Positions 61,688 through 64,000 of a stretch of DNA of 64,000 nucleotides are shown here, piece by piece. The stretch covers positions 372,001 to 436,000 of the forward strand of contig CAADGL010000012.1 of assembly GCA_900696525.1 (NCBI GenBank), given 5' to 3'. Every line of letters starts with the position of its first letter. The stretch's first letter is position 1. The DNA is from an uncultured Planctomycetota bacterium. Its GTDB lineage: Bacteria > Planctomycetota > Phycisphaerae > UBA1845 > Fen-1342. A program made the translations under genes and the position numbers. The notes under the pieces were generated by a model. That model ran no database searches, was not told where the DNA came from, and was given only the letters and a program-made list of their open reading frames with translations.

Positions 61688-63316
61688 ATGGCGTCAGCGC
61701 ATCTTTCACCGGCGGGCCGCCGGTTGTGGGTCGCGGTTCTTTCATCGATCGGGACCCTGGCCGCGAACGTCGGCTGCGAGTCTTACCCGTTTCTGCCCGG
61801 CTCGCAGGGCATGGTCTCGGTGGAGGGCGCGACGGTCGTCGCGCAGCCCTTCGACGAGAACGTCATCCAGGAACGCACGTTCGCGAACGGCAGCGCCGTC
61901 ACTACCGCCACCTACGCGGCCGGCGACCTGACCCGGACGCCGCTGGCGATCGACTTCAACGGCGACGGGCGCATCGACCCGGTGGCTTCGTATTTCAACG
62001 TGGTCGACCAGGGTGTCGTGCAGATCCTGCTGAGCGGGAGCGCGGGCGGGGCGCCGACGTTCACGAGCCTGACCTTCGACGCGCAGAGCGGCGCCTGCCG
62101 GCGTTGGATCAACCTGGCGGACGTGGCCGTGGGCGACATCGACAACGACGGCTACCTGGACCTGGTGCTGGCGACGACCAACGGCGTCGTGTACCTGCGT
62201 CACCCGAACCCCAACGACTCGGCTTCGCCGGGGCGCTCGACGACCGACCTGCGATACTGGGGCGCGCCGGGAAACTGCGATTGCGAGTTCCTGACGCCGA
62301 CGACCGAGACGATCTCGAATGACGAGCTGAACCAGATCATCCAGGACACGATCCCGATCTCGAACATCGACTGCTACGACGTGAGCGTGCGGCAGTTCTA
62401 CAACAACGTCGAGGTCGGCGACATGAACAACGACGGCTGGATGGACATTGTCGCCAGCCGCGAGCTCCAGATCACCTTCACGCCCAAGCAGAGCTGCACC
62501 GTGGACAACATCGCGCCGATCCTGGCCGGGTCCGTCCAGGTACTGCTGAACCCGGGCCAGGCCCGCGACGGCTGCGCGGGGTGGAACTCGGTCCTCGTCG
62601 GCGAGAACGAGCGCTTCCCGACCGAGCCCGATCGCGAAGGCCCCTTCGGCCTCATGCTCTATGACATGGACTTCGACGGCGATCTCGACGTGGTCTCCGC
62701 CGCCAGCACCGACAACAACACCCAGGTCGCCTGGTTCGCCAACCCCACCATCTCGTTCTGCCCGGACCCCTACTGGCCCGACAACGACTGGAAGCAGTGG
62801 CGCATCGGCAGCATCCGCGACGCCTTCGCCATCGACATCGGCGACGTGACCGGCGACGGCTATCCGGATGTCGTCGCCAGTGGTCGCGAGCAGGCGCAGA
62901 TCATCCTCTTCGAGCACCCGGGGCTGCCGTTCTGCGACAACGCCCTCGGCTACGCCGCGCCGAACGCGCGCTACGAGTACGACTGGGATGCGCACGCGAT
63001 CGTCACGTTCACGACCTCCCAGCCGCTCGATCTGAAACTGCTGGACCTCAACGGCGACGGCGTGCTCGAACTGGTCGTCGCCGGAAACAACGGAGCGCTG
63101 CGCTACTTCCGGCCGGCGGCGGGCCCGCGGCGGCCGTGGGTCGGCGCGACGATTGCCAACCTGGGCGTCGAGACGCTCGTCGGCCTGCTGGGCTACGGCG
63201 ACGTCGATGGCGATGGCGACCTCGACCTGGTCGTGGTGATGGATTCCGACGACGACAACACCGAGCGCGTCAGTTGGATCCGTAACAACCTCGTTCGCGG
63301 CATCCTGAATCGCTGA
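61688..63316 (+). CDS. Secreted FG-GAP/VCBS-like beta-propeller protein
   Basis: A 542-residue protein. A hydrophobic N-terminus ends in NVGC, which may be a non-standard lipobox. Calcium-binding turns of the FG-GAP/VCBS type repeat: AIDFNGDGRIDPVAS, VAVGDIDNDGYLDLVLAT, VEVGDMNNDGWMDIVAS, LYDMDFDGDLDVVSAA, IDIGDVTGDGYPDVVAS, LKLLDLNGDGVLELVVA and GDVDGDGDLDLVVV. Seven such repeats fit a seven-bladed propeller. GGAG 7 bases upstream supports the ATG. It is divergent from the HAF gene and convergent with the DUF1643 gene. Ligand or enzymatic role is unknown. Confidence 0.84.
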   Translation: MASAHLSPAGRRLWVAVLSSIGTLAANVGCESYPFLPGSQGMVSVEGATVVAQPFDENVIQERTFANGSAVTTATYAAGDLTRTPLAIDFNGDGRIDPVASYFNVVDQGVVQILLSGSAGGAPTFTSLTFDAQSGACRRWINLADVAVGDIDNDGYLDLVLATTNGVVYLRHPNPNDSASPGRSTTDLRYWGAPGNCDCEFLTPTTETISNDELNQIIQDTIPISNIDCYDVSVRQFYNNVEVGDMNNDGWMDIVASRELQITFTPKQSCTVDNIAPILAGSVQVLLNPGQARDGCAGWNSVLVGENERFPTEPDREGPFGLMLYDMDFDGDLDVVSAASTDNNTQVAWFANPTISFCPDPYWPDNDWKQWRIGSIRDAFAIDIGDVTGDGYPDVVASGREQAQIILFEHPGLPFCDNALGYAAPNARYEYDWDAHAIVTFTTSQPLDLKLLDLNGDGVLELVVAGNNGALRYFRPAAGPRRPWVGATIANLGVETLVGLLGYGDVDGDGDLDLVVVMDSDDDNTERVSWIRNNLVRGILNR

Positions 63317-63447
63317 AGGGCCGCGGCGCGCGAGCCGCCCGCGACTGTCACCGTTGGCGCGCCGGCTGAGCTCGTTCCGCGCGCCAAGACATCGTCGTCG
63401 CGTCACTCGCCCGCGCTCGCGGCTCCTGGCAAGCGAGCGGGCGGCGG

Positions 63448-63993
63448 TCATCTGGCCGACGCCAGCGGCTGCAACTCGCGCGTCAGTGGACAATACAGAG
63501 GATGCCGTGGCTGCCCGAGCCGCGTGACGCCGAGGCAGTACACGCGCGCCGTCGGCGGAACGAGCGCCATCACGCATGCTCCACGCCGCTGCCACGCTCC
63601 CCCGTTGCCCCAGGCCGCCAGCACGTCGCCCGCCCGCCGCAGCAGCGCGCCCAGGTGCTCGTCGTTGTGCGGGCCGATCGGGTCACGCACCCGGCGAAGG
63701 CGGCGCGGATCGCTGGCGCGCATCGCGAACAGGTTCCCCACGATGATGCCGCCGTAGCCGCGCCGCGCGGCCAGCCGGACGCAACAGCGGATGGTCGGAT
63801 CATCCCGCGAGGCGTCCGCCGTGCTGGGATTCAGCAGAATGCAGGTGAGCGGCGGGGCCGACGCGTCCCACGTCCGCCAGAGCTCGTAGCGATAGACGCT
63901 GCGGCGATCGAAGCGCGCCCCGGCGACGATCGTTGGCCGAGCGATTCCGCGGGCGCGTGCCTCGGGTAGTCCGTCCTGTGGCTCGCGCGACAT
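63448..63993 (-). CDS. DUF1643 domain protein
   Basis: A 181-residue protein of the DUF1643 family, visible from YRYELWRTWDASAPPLTCIL, LLNPSTADASRDDPTIRCCV and GNLFAMRASDPRRLRRVRDP, with HNDEHLGALL and VYCLGVTRLGQPRHPLYCP near the end. Function is unknown. ATG 63993 is chosen; a GTG one codon earlier is also possible. It starts close to the window edge, so upstream neighbours on this strand are not seen. Confidence 0.88.
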   Translation of the reverse strand: MSREPQDGLPEARARGIARPTIVAGARFDRRSVYRYELWRTWDASAPPLTCILLNPSTADASRDDPTIRCCVRLAARRGYGGIIVGNLFAMRASDPRRLRRVRDPIGPHNDEHLGALLRRAGDVLAAWGNGGAWQRRGACVMALVPPTARVYCLGVTRLGQPRHPLYCPLTRELQPLASAR

Positions 63994-64000
63994 CACGGCG

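Overview
The window is a GC-rich, gene-dense bacterial chromosome segment. It most likely comes from a planctomycete (Planctomycetota, possibly a Phycisphaerae-like lineage). This placement is an inference from several signs: secreted proteins ending in dockerin-like DxNxDG modules, secreted proteins with a Cys-Gly / membrane helix / arginine tail, a fused diadenylate cyclase-YbbR protein, MGH1/GH63 and GH78 glycosidases, and an interspersed repeat that translates as LPHGRGSDR. No rRNA gene is present to settle it. GTG starts are frequent.

Region 1 (1-13.1 kb) is housekeeping and envelope: the end of RNase Y, a YbaK-type deacylase, TatC with an enlarged periplasmic loop, thymidylate kinase overlapping DNA polymerase III delta-prime, an HD-GYP phosphodiesterase, divergent UDP-xylose synthase and UDP-glucose dehydrogenase genes, the PBP2-RodA elongation pair, and a tyrosine phenol-lyase. 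Region 2 (13.1-16.7 kb) has an alkaline-phosphatase-superfamily hydrolase followed by a degenerate zone. That zone holds frameshifted secreted-protein remnants, short duplicated pieces of the hydrolase gene, tandem repeats and a hairpin element, and ends in tRNA-Phe and tRNA-Ala.

Region 3 (16.7-29.2 kb) carries a flavin-reductase-like protein, a secreted M61-like metallopeptidase, a DUF1428/DUF1801/SRPBCC group, a secreted BNR/dockerin protein, a glycosyltransferase with a HEAT-like partner, and a five-gene operon from yggS to a DUF151 nuclease. Region 4 (29.2-37.3 kb) has the cyclase-YbbR fusion with an RluA pseudouridine synthase, a triple-YHS secreted protein, MnmA, a cyclophilin-FKBP fusion and a group II PLP decarboxylase.

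Region 5 (37.3-52.6 kb) is accessory metabolism and secretion on the minus strand: a GH63 glucosidase, a flavoprotein lacking its redox cysteines and a GMC oxidoreductase in one apparent operon; a lipoprotein; two paralogous secreted proteins; a glucose-1-dehydrogenase-like SDR; and a TAXI-type membrane receptor with a secreted helical partner and a secreted heme peroxidase. Region 6 (52.6-64 kb) has a LuxR-type regulator, a secreted GH78 rhamnosidase, tRNA-Tyr overlapped by a heptosyltransferase-like gene, two tandem CNNM/CorC proteins, a HAF-repeat secreted protein, an FG-GAP protein and a DUF1643 protein.

No CRISPR array, transposase, prophage or recognisable defence system was seen. The most unusual signals are the cyclase-YbbR fusion with an altered DGA motif, the shared C-terminal tail on four secreted proteins, the decayed repeat-rich zone at 14.6-16.5 kb and the cysteine-less disulfide-reductase homologue in the glucosidase operon.
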